NCBI GenBank assembly: GCA_017964865.1
Contig: JAGCRE010000073.1
Span: 1-9,318, forward strand
Source: Alphaproteobacteria bacterium
GTDB taxonomy: Bacteria; Pseudomonadota; Alphaproteobacteria; Rs-D84
Length of the DNA stretch: 9,318 bases
Direction of reading: 5' to 3'
The position numbers were made by a program, and so were the translations under genes. The notes beneath the pieces are model-generated. The model was not told the origin of the DNA and ran no database searches. It saw only the letters and a program-made list of their open reading frames with translations. Positions 1 through 5,381 of this stretch are shown here, one piece after another. Numbering within the stretch: the stretch's first letter is position 1; every line of letters begins with the position of its first letter.

Positions 1-308
1 CACGCAGTACCGGTCAAACAATTTATATTTTGGATGAACCAACAACAGGTCTGCATTTCGAAGATATAAAATTATTATTGTCGGTATTACATGAATTGGT
101 GGATGCCGGCAATACGGTTATTGTTATTGAACATAACCTGGAAGTAATTAAAACAGCAGACTGGATTATTGATCTGGGGCCGGGTGGCGGAATCAATGGG
201 GGAACCGTTGTGGCAACAGGCACACCGGAACAGGTTGCCGCGTGTTCACAATCATTAACAGGACAATATTTAAAGAAGTATCTGGACAAACCGAAATCGG
301 TAAAATAA
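1..308 (+). CDS. uvrA: UvrA, excinuclease ABC subunit A, C-terminal end (partial)
   Basis: This is the last part of the ATPase that scans DNA for lesions and loads UvrB in nucleotide excision repair; it acts in the cytoplasm on DNA. The gene is cut by the window edge; codons run from position 3 to the TAA at 306-308, about 101 residues. Visible are the second ABC module's Walker B and D-loop ([11 protein letters not shown]), the H-switch region ([20 protein letters not shown]), the glycine-rich turn and the ATGTPEQVA segment that mark UvrA C-termini. The order and wording of these motifs match UvrA rather than a transporter ATPase. The tail ends in a short Lys-rich stretch. The next gene starts 29 nt downstream with no terminator between, so the two may share a transcript. 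Identification is firm; the N-terminal ATPase module and zinc fingers lie outside the window. Confidence 0.96.
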   Translation, partial: RSTGQTIYILDEPTTGLHFEDIKLLLSVLHELVDAGNTVIVIEHNLEVIKTADWIIDLGPGGGINGGTVVATGTPEQVAACSQSLTGQYLKKYLDKPKSVK

Positions 309-325
309 AATAATGATATTAATAA

Positions 326-331
326 AAGGAG
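326..331 (+). promoter_or_regulatory. Ribosome binding site of the M-domain gene
   Basis: AAGGAG lies 6 nt before the ATG at 338. It is the strongest Shine-Dalgarno in the plus-strand part of the window and fixes the start of the M-domain protein. It shows that the short protein is translated on its own and is not simply the remnant of a longer reading frame. Confidence 0.8.
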
Positions 332-337
332 TAATAA

Positions 338-844
338 ATGTTTGGTTTTGGAAAAAAGAAAACGACATCTGTAACAGAAGAAAATGTATCGGCAAATGAT
401 TCTGCTGAAATCAAAGAACCTAAAATGCCATCGGGTATGAAAGAAACAGCCCAACGTATGATGTCGGGTGAATTTGATTTGAACGATATGTTGGCACAAT
501 TAAAACAAATTAAAAAGATGAGCAATTTCAGTGGTCTGTTGAAAATGGTGCCGGGAATGTCGGGTGCTGTGAATGCGATGAAGGAAAAAATCAAAGATGG
601 CAGTGTTGATGCACAAATTAAAATACTGGAAGCGATGACAGTGGCAGAACGTGCCGAACCAGACAAGATTTTTGCAAATGCAAAGACTCGTATCGCAGAA
701 ACCGCAGGTTGCACTGTGCGTGATGTTGAACACATTATCAAGCAATACACGAAAATGAAACAGCAGATGGCGATGATTCAGCGTATGGGCGGTATGGAGG
801 CCGTAATGCAACGTATGCAACAGTCGGGTGGGGGTGTTCAATAA
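338..844 (+). CDS. Free-standing SRP54/Ffh M-domain protein
   Basis: 168 residues that align with only the C-terminal M domain of Ffh/SRP54, the part of the signal recognition particle that binds signal peptides and 4.5S RNA. Residues about 38-80 carry the Ffh block (RMMSGEFDLNDMLAQLKQIK, then GLLKMVPGM); 99-137 carry the AMTxxERxxPxxI helix and the TVRDVEHIIKQY helix; the tail is rich in Met and Gln and ends in glycines. The whole NG GTPase domain, about 300 residues in normal Ffh, is absent, and the upstream DNA is uvrA, so this is not a simple frameshift of ffh. The N-terminus (MFGFGKKK, then an acidic linker) is unlike Ffh. The RNA-binding motif is degraded: E. coli GSRKRRIAAGCG corresponds to ANAKTRIAETAG here (residues 113-124). 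A full Ffh may exist elsewhere. Homology is clear; the role is open: SRP accessory, signal-peptide chaperone or competitor. Confidence 0.88.
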   Translation: MFGFGKKKTTSVTEENVSANDSAEIKEPKMPSGMKETAQRMMSGEFDLNDMLAQLKQIKKMSNFSGLLKMVPGMSGAVNAMKEKIKDGSVDAQIKILEAMTVAERAEPDKIFANAKTRIAETAGCTVRDVEHIIKQYTKMKQQMAMIQRMGGMEAVMQRMQQSGGGVQ

Positions 845-874
845 TGGAAACAGATGCATAAAGGTATATAAACA

Positions 875-1156
875 ATGGCAACTTTTCGTGAATTCATAGA
901 TAACATCTTTAATAATCCACCGGTCAGTGTAGAGGCACCGCGTCCACAAACAAAACATTACAGTGATGCAGGAACTCGGCTTGAGGCATATATTGTAAAA
1001 GTTACACATAAAAATGGTCGTGTCAGCCGTTTGTCTTTTGCTGTTGATCACGATCATTTTTGTTTGACTTCGAAATCGCACGCGTTGAAACGTGCAACAA
1101 GATGTTATAACCGTAAATGTGCAAAAATAAAAAGACTTAATGAAAATACTAAATAA
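875..1156 (+). CDS. Small basic protein of unknown function
   Basis: I do not recognise this 93-residue protein. It starts 30 nt after the M-domain gene with AAAGG about 10 nt before the ATG, and its end overlaps the rlmE start by 17 nt, which suggests translational coupling. The first 25 residues (MATFREFIDNIF, then a Pro-rich stretch) look like a short helix plus linker. Residues about 36-62 could form beta strands (LEAYIVKVTHKNGRVSRLSF). The last 30 residues are strongly basic, with C63, C77 and C82 and many Lys/Arg, which could suit nucleic-acid binding. No signal peptide or membrane span is visible. Position between an SRP-like gene and an rRNA methyltransferase hints at ribosome-linked work, but that is inference. 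The reading frame is supported by its fit into the operon spacing rather than by homology. Confidence 0.62.
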   Translation: MATFREFIDNIFNNPPVSVEAPRPQTKHYSDAGTRLEAYIVKVTHKNGRVSRLSFAVDHDHFCLTSKSHALKRATRCYNRKCAKIKRLNENTK

Positions 1157-1799
1157 GAAAATTGCCCAGCATAAATCTTCGGTTGCGTGGCTGCAACGCC
1201 AGGCGGCCGATCCGTATGTTGCACGTGCACATCGCGATGGTTATCGGGCCCGGGCGGCATATAAATTGATTGAAATGAACGAACGGTTTCATTTCCTGAA
1301 AAATGGCCAGGTTGTTGTTGACCTGGGGGCGGCACCGGGGTCATGGTCGCAATATGTTGCACGCGAATATCCGCGGTCAAAAATCTTTGCAATGGATTTG
1401 TTGGAAATTCAGCCGATTCCAAATGTTACTTTTTACCAGGGCGATTTTACCACAGATGAAGCATTACATTGGTTAGAAGCAGAACTGGGGTTGACGTCTG
1501 ATGAAATTGGATATGGAACAGCAGATGTCGTGCTTTCTGATATGGCACCAAATACGGTTGGACATAAAAAAACCGACCACCTGCGTCAAATGGTGTTGTT
1601 GGAATATGCGTTGGATTTTGCACTGCATGCGTTAAAGCCGGGTGGGGTGTTTGTTGTGAAATCGTTCACCGGTGGTTCAACGGGCGATTTGATACGCGAA
1701 ATAAAAAAGCATTTTGATACGGTGCATCATATCAAGCCGCCTGCATCACGCAAGGACAGTGTCGAAATGTTTATTGTTGCAACCGGGTTTCATGGATAA
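1140..1799 (+). CDS. rlmE: RlmE (FtsJ/RrmJ), 23S rRNA U2552 2'-O-methyltransferase
   Basis: 219 residues, close to the usual 205-250. The family methylates the 2'-OH of U2552 in the A loop of 23S rRNA using S-adenosylmethionine, late in 50S assembly. Visible: the N-terminal RNA-binding stretch with WLQRQAADPYV and RARAAYKL, the SAM-binding motif VVDLGAAPGSWSQ (residues 59-71), SDMAP (133-137), VVKSF (172-176) and the final SVEMFIVATG. The K-D-K-E catalytic tetrad is intact as K42, D134, K174 and E209. The ATG at 1140 is kept because the residues after it match the family N-terminus; the ribosome site is weak, in line with coupling to the overlapping upstream gene. A hairpin terminator begins 2 nt after the stop. 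I am confident of the function. Confidence 0.96.
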   Translation: MKILNKKIAQHKSSVAWLQRQAADPYVARAHRDGYRARAAYKLIEMNERFHFLKNGQVVVDLGAAPGSWSQYVAREYPRSKIFAMDLLEIQPIPNVTFYQGDFTTDEALHWLEAELGLTSDEIGYGTADVVLSDMAPNTVGHKKTDHLRQMVLLEYALDFALHALKPGGVFVVKSFTGGSTGDLIREIKKHFDTVHHIKPPASRKDSVEMFIVATGFHG

Positions 1800-1801
1800 A
1801 T

Positions 1802-1824
1802 AAAAACGGCAAAACGCCGTTTTT
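1802..1824. terminator. Bidirectional intrinsic terminator between rlmE and the 95-residue gene
   Basis: A perfect 9-bp stem (AAAAACGGC pairing with GCCGTTTTT) with a 5-nt loop AAAAC. It has a T run on the plus strand after rlmE and, read on the minus strand, another T run after the convergent gene. The minus-strand gene's stop codon lies inside the stem, so one element serves both genes. Confidence 0.88.
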
Positions 1825-2110
1825 ATCTTACCTTTTCAAGTCGTGATTGCATTGCGGATGTCCAGACACCGCGTATTTGCAGATATTGTCTGGTGTTCTC
1901 TATTTCGGCTTTGCTTTCGTTAATTTTGTCTTGGCATCGCATAATTTTACGCTGTTTTTCAATGATTGACATATTTGTATCTGCCTGGATACGTTGAATT
2001 TGCGTATTCATTTTTTCGATACAGTCAAAACATTGTTCAACCATTTTATAGTGTTTGTCATACTTACCAGCAATAGATGGAAAAGTGTTTGCTTTTTTGA
2101 CATCGTCCAT
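1823..2110 (-). CDS. Small helical, probably coiled-coil protein of unknown function
   Basis: 95 residues that I do not recognise. Most of the chain (residues 17-78) is charged and helix-friendly, with spaced hydrophobics (MVEQCFDCIEKM, IQRIQ, IIEKQRKIM, DKINESKAEIENT), typical of a two-helix or coiled-coil protein. A CxxC pair sits at C27/C30 and another Cys at C59; whether they bind metal cannot be told. There is no signal peptide or membrane span. Support for a real gene is good: a near-consensus promoter 49-80 nt upstream, AAGGGGG 6 nt before the ATG, and a terminator at its stop. It is read convergently to rlmE and lies downstream of rnhA in the same direction, but its own promoter suggests separate transcription. 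Confidence 0.72.
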   Translation of the reverse strand: MDDVKKANTFPSIAGKYDKHYKMVEQCFDCIEKMNTQIQRIQADTNMSIIEKQRKIMRCQDKINESKAEIENTRQYLQIRGVWTSAMQSRLEKVR

Positions 2111-2116
2111 GGCTCG

Positions 2117-2123
2117 CCCCCTT
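2117..2123 (-). promoter_or_regulatory. Ribosome binding site of the 95-residue gene
   Basis: On the minus strand AAGGGGG stands 6 nt before the ATG at 2110. It decides between this start and the out-of-frame reading that begins further upstream. Confidence 0.65.
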
Positions 2124-2165
2124 GGTTATGGTTAAAAGTCAGTGTTTTTTGTCCTACGCATTTAA

Positions 2166-2193
2166 ATTGTAACACGTATGCACAATTTGTCAA
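2166..2193 (-). promoter_or_regulatory. Sigma-70-type promoter for the 95-residue gene
   Basis: On the minus strand a perfect -35 TTGACA (2188-2193), a 16-nt spacer and a -10 TACAAT (2166-2171). The predicted start of transcription is near 2159, giving a 5' leader of about 49 nt before the ATG at 2110. It is the best -35 in the window. Confidence 0.75.
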
Positions 2194-2195
2194 AC

Positions 2196-2215
2196 GTTAT
2201 AATTTGTTATAATTG
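2196..2215. repeat. Tandem 10-bp AT-rich repeat
   Basis: Two adjoining copies, GTTATAATTT and GTTATAATTG, differ at the last base. They sit between the rnhA stop codon and the -35 box of the 95-residue gene. They could be chance, an UP-like AT element for that promoter on the minus strand, or a protein site spaced by one helical turn. Confidence 0.4.
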
Positions 2216-2231
2216 TATGGTTGGTTTTTGA

Positions 2232-2660
2232 CTATTTAAGGTTTTCAGCACAACCGCGGGCCAATTCATCACAGCGTTCATTAAATTCTTCGCCATTATG
2301 CCCACGCACCCAAACCCAATGAATTTCGACATTTGTTGCCAATTCATCCAGTTTCTGCCATAAATCTTGATTTTTAACGGGTTTTTTATCGGCAGTTCGC
2401 CAATTTTTCTTTTTCCAATTTTTCAGCCATGTTGTCATACCGTTTTTGACATATTGGCTGTCCGTATGAATTTCAACAGACTTATGCCGATGGGCCGCAG
2501 TTAATGCACGAATTACCGCCATCAATTCCATACGATTGTTGGTTGTATCTTTTTCGCCACCGCAACGTTCAGCAATATTTTCCCCGTCGGTCGCAACAAA
2601 TGCCCATCCGCCCGGGCCGGGGTTTCCCAAACAAGATCCGTCTGTCCAAATTTTTAACAT
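2232..2660 (-). CDS. rnhA: Ribonuclease HI
   Basis: 142 residues (E. coli has 155). RNase HI cuts the RNA strand of RNA/DNA hybrids, clearing R-loops, Okazaki primers and misplaced ribonucleotides. The metal-binding carboxylates are all present: D7 in WTDGSC, E45 in NRMELMAVI, D67 in HTDSQYV and D131 in ERCDELA, with the flexible-loop histidine H121 in RGHNG. Each is offset by exactly 3 from the E. coli numbering. The Lys/Trp-rich handle (TTWLKNWKKKNWRTADKKPV, residues 76-95) marks the type 1 enzyme. I chose the ATG at 2660 because AGGG lies 8 nt upstream and the family starts right at this strand; an in-frame ATG at 2738 would add 26 unlike residues overlapping the divergent tkt gene. Function is certain. 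Confidence 0.97.
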   Translation of the reverse strand: MLKIWTDGSCLGNPGPGGWAFVATDGENIAERCGGEKDTTNNRMELMAVIRALTAAHRHKSVEIHTDSQYVKNGMTTWLKNWKKKNWRTADKKPVKNQDLWQKLDELATNVEIHWVWVRGHNGEEFNERCDELARGCAENLK

Positions 2661-2680
2661 TTTATATACCCTGTTGTTTA

Positions 2681-2689
2681 TGATATAAT
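2681..2689 (+). promoter_or_regulatory. Extended -10 promoter of the transketolase gene
   Basis: TGATATAAT gives a consensus extended -10 (TGn followed by TATAAT at 2684-2689). No good -35 is found 16-18 nt upstream, as is common for extended -10 promoters. The predicted transcription start, about 2696, lies within 2 nt of the ATG at 2698, so the mRNA would be essentially leaderless. Confidence 0.72.
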
Positions 2690-2697
2690 ACCATAAA

Positions 2698-4482
2698 ATG
2701 AGATATGATGCCACGAATTTGAAAGCCATGTCGAACACAGTGCGTTGTGACGCATTGCGGGCGGTGTTGTCGGCACACAGTGGGCATATTGGAATCGTCC
2801 TGGGGGCGGCAGATATTGTTACCGCTGTATTTGCAAACTTTATGCGACGTGGTGTTGACCGATTCGTTTTGTCTGCGGGACATGGATCGGCAATGTTGTA
2901 TGCGGTATTACGATTGGCGGGCTATCATATTGGTTCAATCGAATCTTTTCGTAAAATTGGTGGGTTGCCGGGACATCCCGAATATGGAATTGATGGGGTT
3001 GATGCAACGACCGGGCCACTGGGCCAGGGGGTCGGAAACGCGGTCGGTATGGCATTGGCGGAAAAAATAAATGGTGGTAATGGTCGGGTGTATTGCATGT
3101 GTGGTGATGGCGATTTAAGTGAAGGTGTTGCAAACGAATCGATTGCTTTTGCCGGGCGGTATAAATTAAACAACTTGGTTTTATTGTGGGATGACAACGG
3201 CATTACGATTGATGGCGATGCATTAACCGATATGGATATTCCAACGCGTATGCGGGCAGCGGGCTGGAACGTTATTACGGTTGATGGTCGTGACGGTGAA
3301 AAAATCAGTCGGGCAATTGCGGATACTAACCGTCTGCAGACACCAACATTTATTCAGTGTAAGACGATTATTGGGCAATATTCTTCGGTTGCCGGAACGT
3401 CGGCGGCACACGGATTTGCACTGGACGATATGGAAATTGAAAAATTAATAAAGCAACTGGATTCGCCAATGGGACGTGAATTATGGAAATCGGTTGCGAC
3501 GGCAACATCTGTGATGCCAAAGTCCCCAAGGAAAACAATCGATTTGTCGCGTGTTAAAATGCCAAGTGTTGCAATGGATGTATCAACACGCGAAATGTCG
3601 GGTGCATATATTGATGCAATGTTAAATTCTGGTGCCAAAATTATCGGGGGCAGTGCGGATTTAGGGCTCAGCACGAATACTTTTGTAAAAAATTCGATAC
3701 CAATCACAGCCAAAGATTTTAATGGAAACTTTATTGAATACGGTGTTCGTGAACATGCCATGGCATCAATAATGAACGGTATGGCGGCATGTGGACTGCG
3801 GCCGTATGGTTCGACATTTCTGGCGTTTTCTGATTATATGCGACCGGCAATGCGACTGGCTGCAATGTCTGGGTTGCCGGTTGTCTATGTGTTGACCCAC
3901 GATAGTATTGCGGTTGGTGAAGATGGCCCGACGCATCAGCCCGTTGAACAATTGGCATCATTGCGTTTAATACCGAATATGAATGTTTTTCGGCCCTGTA
4001 ATATGACCGAGGTTGCAATTTCATGGCGAATTGCGTTGGCCGAAAAATCGCGTCCATCATGTATTGTTTTGTCGCGACAAAAAATTCACCAGATTGAATC
4101 GCCTGCGGGTGCGGAAATTGTTCGTGGTGCATATGTTATCTATCCGGCAAAATCGTCACATATAAAAATAACAATTATCGCCACCGGGGCTGAGGTTCCA
4201 TTAGCGGTCGCGGTCGCACAAAAAATAGGCAACGATGTCCAGGTGGTAAGTTGCCCATCTGTGGAACGTTTTCGTTCACAAAGTGCGTTATATAAGCAAC
4301 AGATTTTACGTGGTTTTGTTGTCGCGATTGAGGCCGCGTCCCCATCGCCATGGTTTGAATTTGCCGATGCTGTGGTCGGTGTAAATCAGTTTGGAATATC
4401 TGGTCGTGGGGCGGACGTATATGCTGCAATGGGTTTTGATGCAAATCAAATTGCCCATGAAATTATGAATAAAGTTAAATAA
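2698..4482 (+). CDS. tkt: Transketolase (compact form)
   Basis: 594 residues against about 660 in E. coli TktA. It moves two-carbon ketol units between sugar phosphates in the non-oxidative pentose phosphate and related pathways, using thiamine diphosphate and a divalent metal. The thiamine domain holds SGH (28-30), LSAGHGS (58-64), GHPEYG (92-97), TTGPLGQGVGNAVGMALAEK (104-123), the cofactor motif GDGDLSEG (136-143) and WDDNGI (164-169). The pyrimidine domain holds the catalytic glutamate E352 in EYGVREHAM, and HDSIAVGEDGPTHQP (401-415) with H401, D402 and H413; SRQ (459-461) contributes the phosphate-binding R460. About 40 residues are missing around the link between these domains (240-345) and about 18 at the N-terminus. 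It begins with no Shine-Dalgarno just after a -10 box; M11 is an alternative start. The next gene begins 2 nt after the stop. Confidence 0.95.
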   Translation: MRYDATNLKAMSNTVRCDALRAVLSAHSGHIGIVLGAADIVTAVFANFMRRGVDRFVLSAGHGSAMLYAVLRLAGYHIGSIESFRKIGGLPGHPEYGIDGVDATTGPLGQGVGNAVGMALAEKINGGNGRVYCMCGDGDLSEGVANESIAFAGRYKLNNLVLLWDDNGITIDGDALTDMDIPTRMRAAGWNVITVDGRDGEKISRAIADTNRLQTPTFIQCKTIIGQYSSVAGTSAAHGFALDDMEIEKLIKQLDSPMGRELWKSVATATSVMPKSPRKTIDLSRVKMPSVAMDVSTREMSGAYIDAMLNSGAKIIGGSADLGLSTNTFVKNSIPITAKDFNGNFIEYGVREHAMASIMNGMAACGLRPYGSTFLAFSDYMRPAMRLAAMSGLPVVYVLTHDSIAVGEDGPTHQPVEQLASLRLIPNMNVFRPCNMTEVAISWRIALAEKSRPSCIVLSRQKIHQIESPAGAEIVRGAYVIYPAKSSHIKITIIATGAEVPLAVAVAQKIGNDVQVVSCPSVERFRSQSALYKQQILRGFVVAIEAASPSPWFEFADAVVGVNQFGISGRGADVYAAMGFDANQIAHEIMNKVK

Positions 4483-4484
4483 TT

Positions 4485-5192
4485 ATGCCTGATTTTGTAT
4501 TTATATCTTCAAATGGCGAACAAATTCCAATTATAATTACAACGCGGCGGGGGGTGCGTAATATAACAATTCGGCCCAAAGTCGCACCAATGCGTGAAAT
4601 TCACGTTTCAAAGCCTTGGATTTCGTCTAATTCTTCGGTGATGAAGTTTGTTGAATCAAAACGACGTTGCATAGAGCGGATTTTTGCCAATGCACCAATA
4701 CGACGGGTAATCAAACCGGGGGACGAAATAGAATTCCTGGGGCGATTTGTTACACTGGTTCACGATGAAACGCGTCGGGCAAACAAATTCGATATTGTTG
4801 ATGACACGCACGCGACATTGATTGTCGGGGGCGGGGCGGATATGTTTGAACGTCGGGTGCGAAACTTTATTAAAACAGAATTTTTGCGTATTGCCAAAGA
4901 GATGATAAAAACAACTCCGCGTGAATTGTGGCCGACACGCGTTGTTGCACATGACACAACCACCCGCTGGGGCAGTTGTTCAACCACCGGCACAATGTCG
5001 TTGTCGTGGCGGCTGGCGTTTGCCCCAATTGACGTTATGCGTTATGTCGTTATGCACGAATTGGCACATCGGCGACATATGGATCATTCGCCGGCATTTT
5101 GGGGTTTTGTTTCTGAATTATATGGTTTTGGGGTTGAACGGGCTAAACGGTGGCTGAATCAACATGGCGCCGAATTGCACAGTTATTTTTAA
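4485..5192 (+). CDS. YgjP/WLM-type zinc metallopeptidase
   Basis: 235 residues matching the YgjP-like (DUF45) metallopeptidase family. The active site is plain: RWGSCSTTGTMSLSWRLAFA (161-180) followed by YVVMHELAHRRHMDHSPAFW (187-206), giving zinc ligands H191, H195 and H201 with catalytic E192 in the HExxHxxxxxH pattern. The N-terminal half carries the usual IRPKVAPMREIHVSKP stretch (29-44) and FLGR (84-87). There is no signal peptide, so it should be cytoplasmic. The ATG follows the tkt stop by 2 nt with no Shine-Dalgarno, so translation probably relies on coupling. Related proteins (SprT/Wss1 type) act on DNA-protein crosslinks, but the substrate of the YgjP group is not established and pairing with transketolase does not reveal it. 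Family assignment is firm; role unknown. Confidence 0.92.
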   Translation: MPDFVFISSNGEQIPIIITTRRGVRNITIRPKVAPMREIHVSKPWISSNSSVMKFVESKRRCIERIFANAPIRRVIKPGDEIEFLGRFVTLVHDETRRANKFDIVDDTHATLIVGGGADMFERRVRNFIKTEFLRIAKEMIKTTPRELWPTRVVAHDTTTRWGSCSTTGTMSLSWRLAFAPIDVMRYVVMHELAHRRHMDHSPAFWGFVSELYGFGVERAKRWLNQHGAELHSYF

Positions 5193-5195
5193 ACC

Positions 5196-5224
5196 TTGAA
5201 ATTTGGGATTTTTTATATTATAAT
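5196..5224 (+). promoter_or_regulatory. Distal promoter (P1) upstream of hisS
   Basis: TTGAAA (5196-5201), a 17-nt spacer and a perfect TATAAT (5219-5224). The predicted start of transcription is about 5231, only 3 nt before the ATG of a 20-codon mini-ORF. It begins just after the stop of the metallopeptidase gene and would drive the leader plus hisS and prfA. Confidence 0.7.
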
Positions 5225-5233
5225 TAACACGTT

Positions 5234-5296
5234 ATGACAAAGAATATGTTTTCTTTTTCGTTTTTTCATCACGCCCATTCGGGTGTGTGTTTCTAG
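5234..5296 (+). CDS. Candidate 20-residue His/Phe-rich leader peptide upstream of hisS
   Basis: A short frame from ATG 5234 to TAG 5294-5296 encodes 20 residues with five Phe (6, 8, 10, 11, 20) and a His cluster (HHAH, residues 12-15). It begins about 3 nt after the predicted P1 start, so it would be translated leaderless, as tkt also seems to be. Its His codons fall in a 7-bp hairpin at 5270-5287. In known attenuation systems, such as hisL or pheM ahead of pheST, ribosome stalling at codons for the cognate amino acid controls the downstream gene; a His cluster ahead of the histidyl-tRNA synthetase gene fits that logic. The T-rich DNA makes Phe codons cheap by chance, so the Phe content is weak evidence. 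I could not draw a clear alternative antiterminator structure. Confidence 0.4.
   Translation: MTKNMFSFSFFHHAHSGVCF
5270..5287 (+). other. Hairpin in the hisS leader overlapping the His codons
   Basis: CACGCCC pairs with GGGTGTG (one G-T wobble) around an ATTC loop. The 5' arm contains the CAC-GCC codons of the mini-ORF. It is followed by TGTTTCT, a poor T tract, so it is unlikely to be a strong terminator alone. It may be a pause or attenuation hairpin. Confidence 0.45.
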
Positions 5297-5313
5297 CGTC
5301 CATATAAAAATTA

Positions 5314-5322
5314 TGATATAAT
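5314..5322 (+). promoter_or_regulatory. Proximal extended -10 promoter (P2) of hisS
   Basis: TGATATAAT, the same extended -10 as before tkt; the match extends to the 12-mer TTATGATATAAT. There is no recognisable -35. The predicted start is near 5329, giving a leader of about 53 nt that skips the mini-ORF and the first hairpin. Confidence 0.65.
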
Positions 5323-5343
5323 GTATGCAATGTAATTGCGTAC
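5323..5343 (+). other. Second hairpin in the hisS leader
   Basis: GTATGCAA pairs with TTGCGTAC (one G-T wobble) around a TGTAA loop, followed by GGTTTTCC. It directly abuts the P2 -10 box, so transcripts from P2 would start inside its 5' arm and could not form it, while P1 transcripts could. It could act in leader regulation or be chance. Confidence 0.4.
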
Positions 5344-5381
5344 GGTTTTCCATAAAACTGTAATAAAAAAGGAATGAAAAA

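Noticed and set aside
2661..2738. A longer rnhA start at 2738 adding 26 residues
   Set aside because: The extra residues are hydrophobic, unlike family N-termini, and overlap the tkt start. The ATG at 2660 has AGGG 8 nt upstream and fits the family.
3354..4132. Long minus-strand open frames inside the transketolase gene
   Set aside because: They mirror the codon pattern of a clearly recognised gene; their translations show no motifs.
5193..5218. A terminator after the metallopeptidase gene
   Set aside because: There is a T run at 5209-5214 but no convincing stem before it; the segment is better explained as the P1 promoter.
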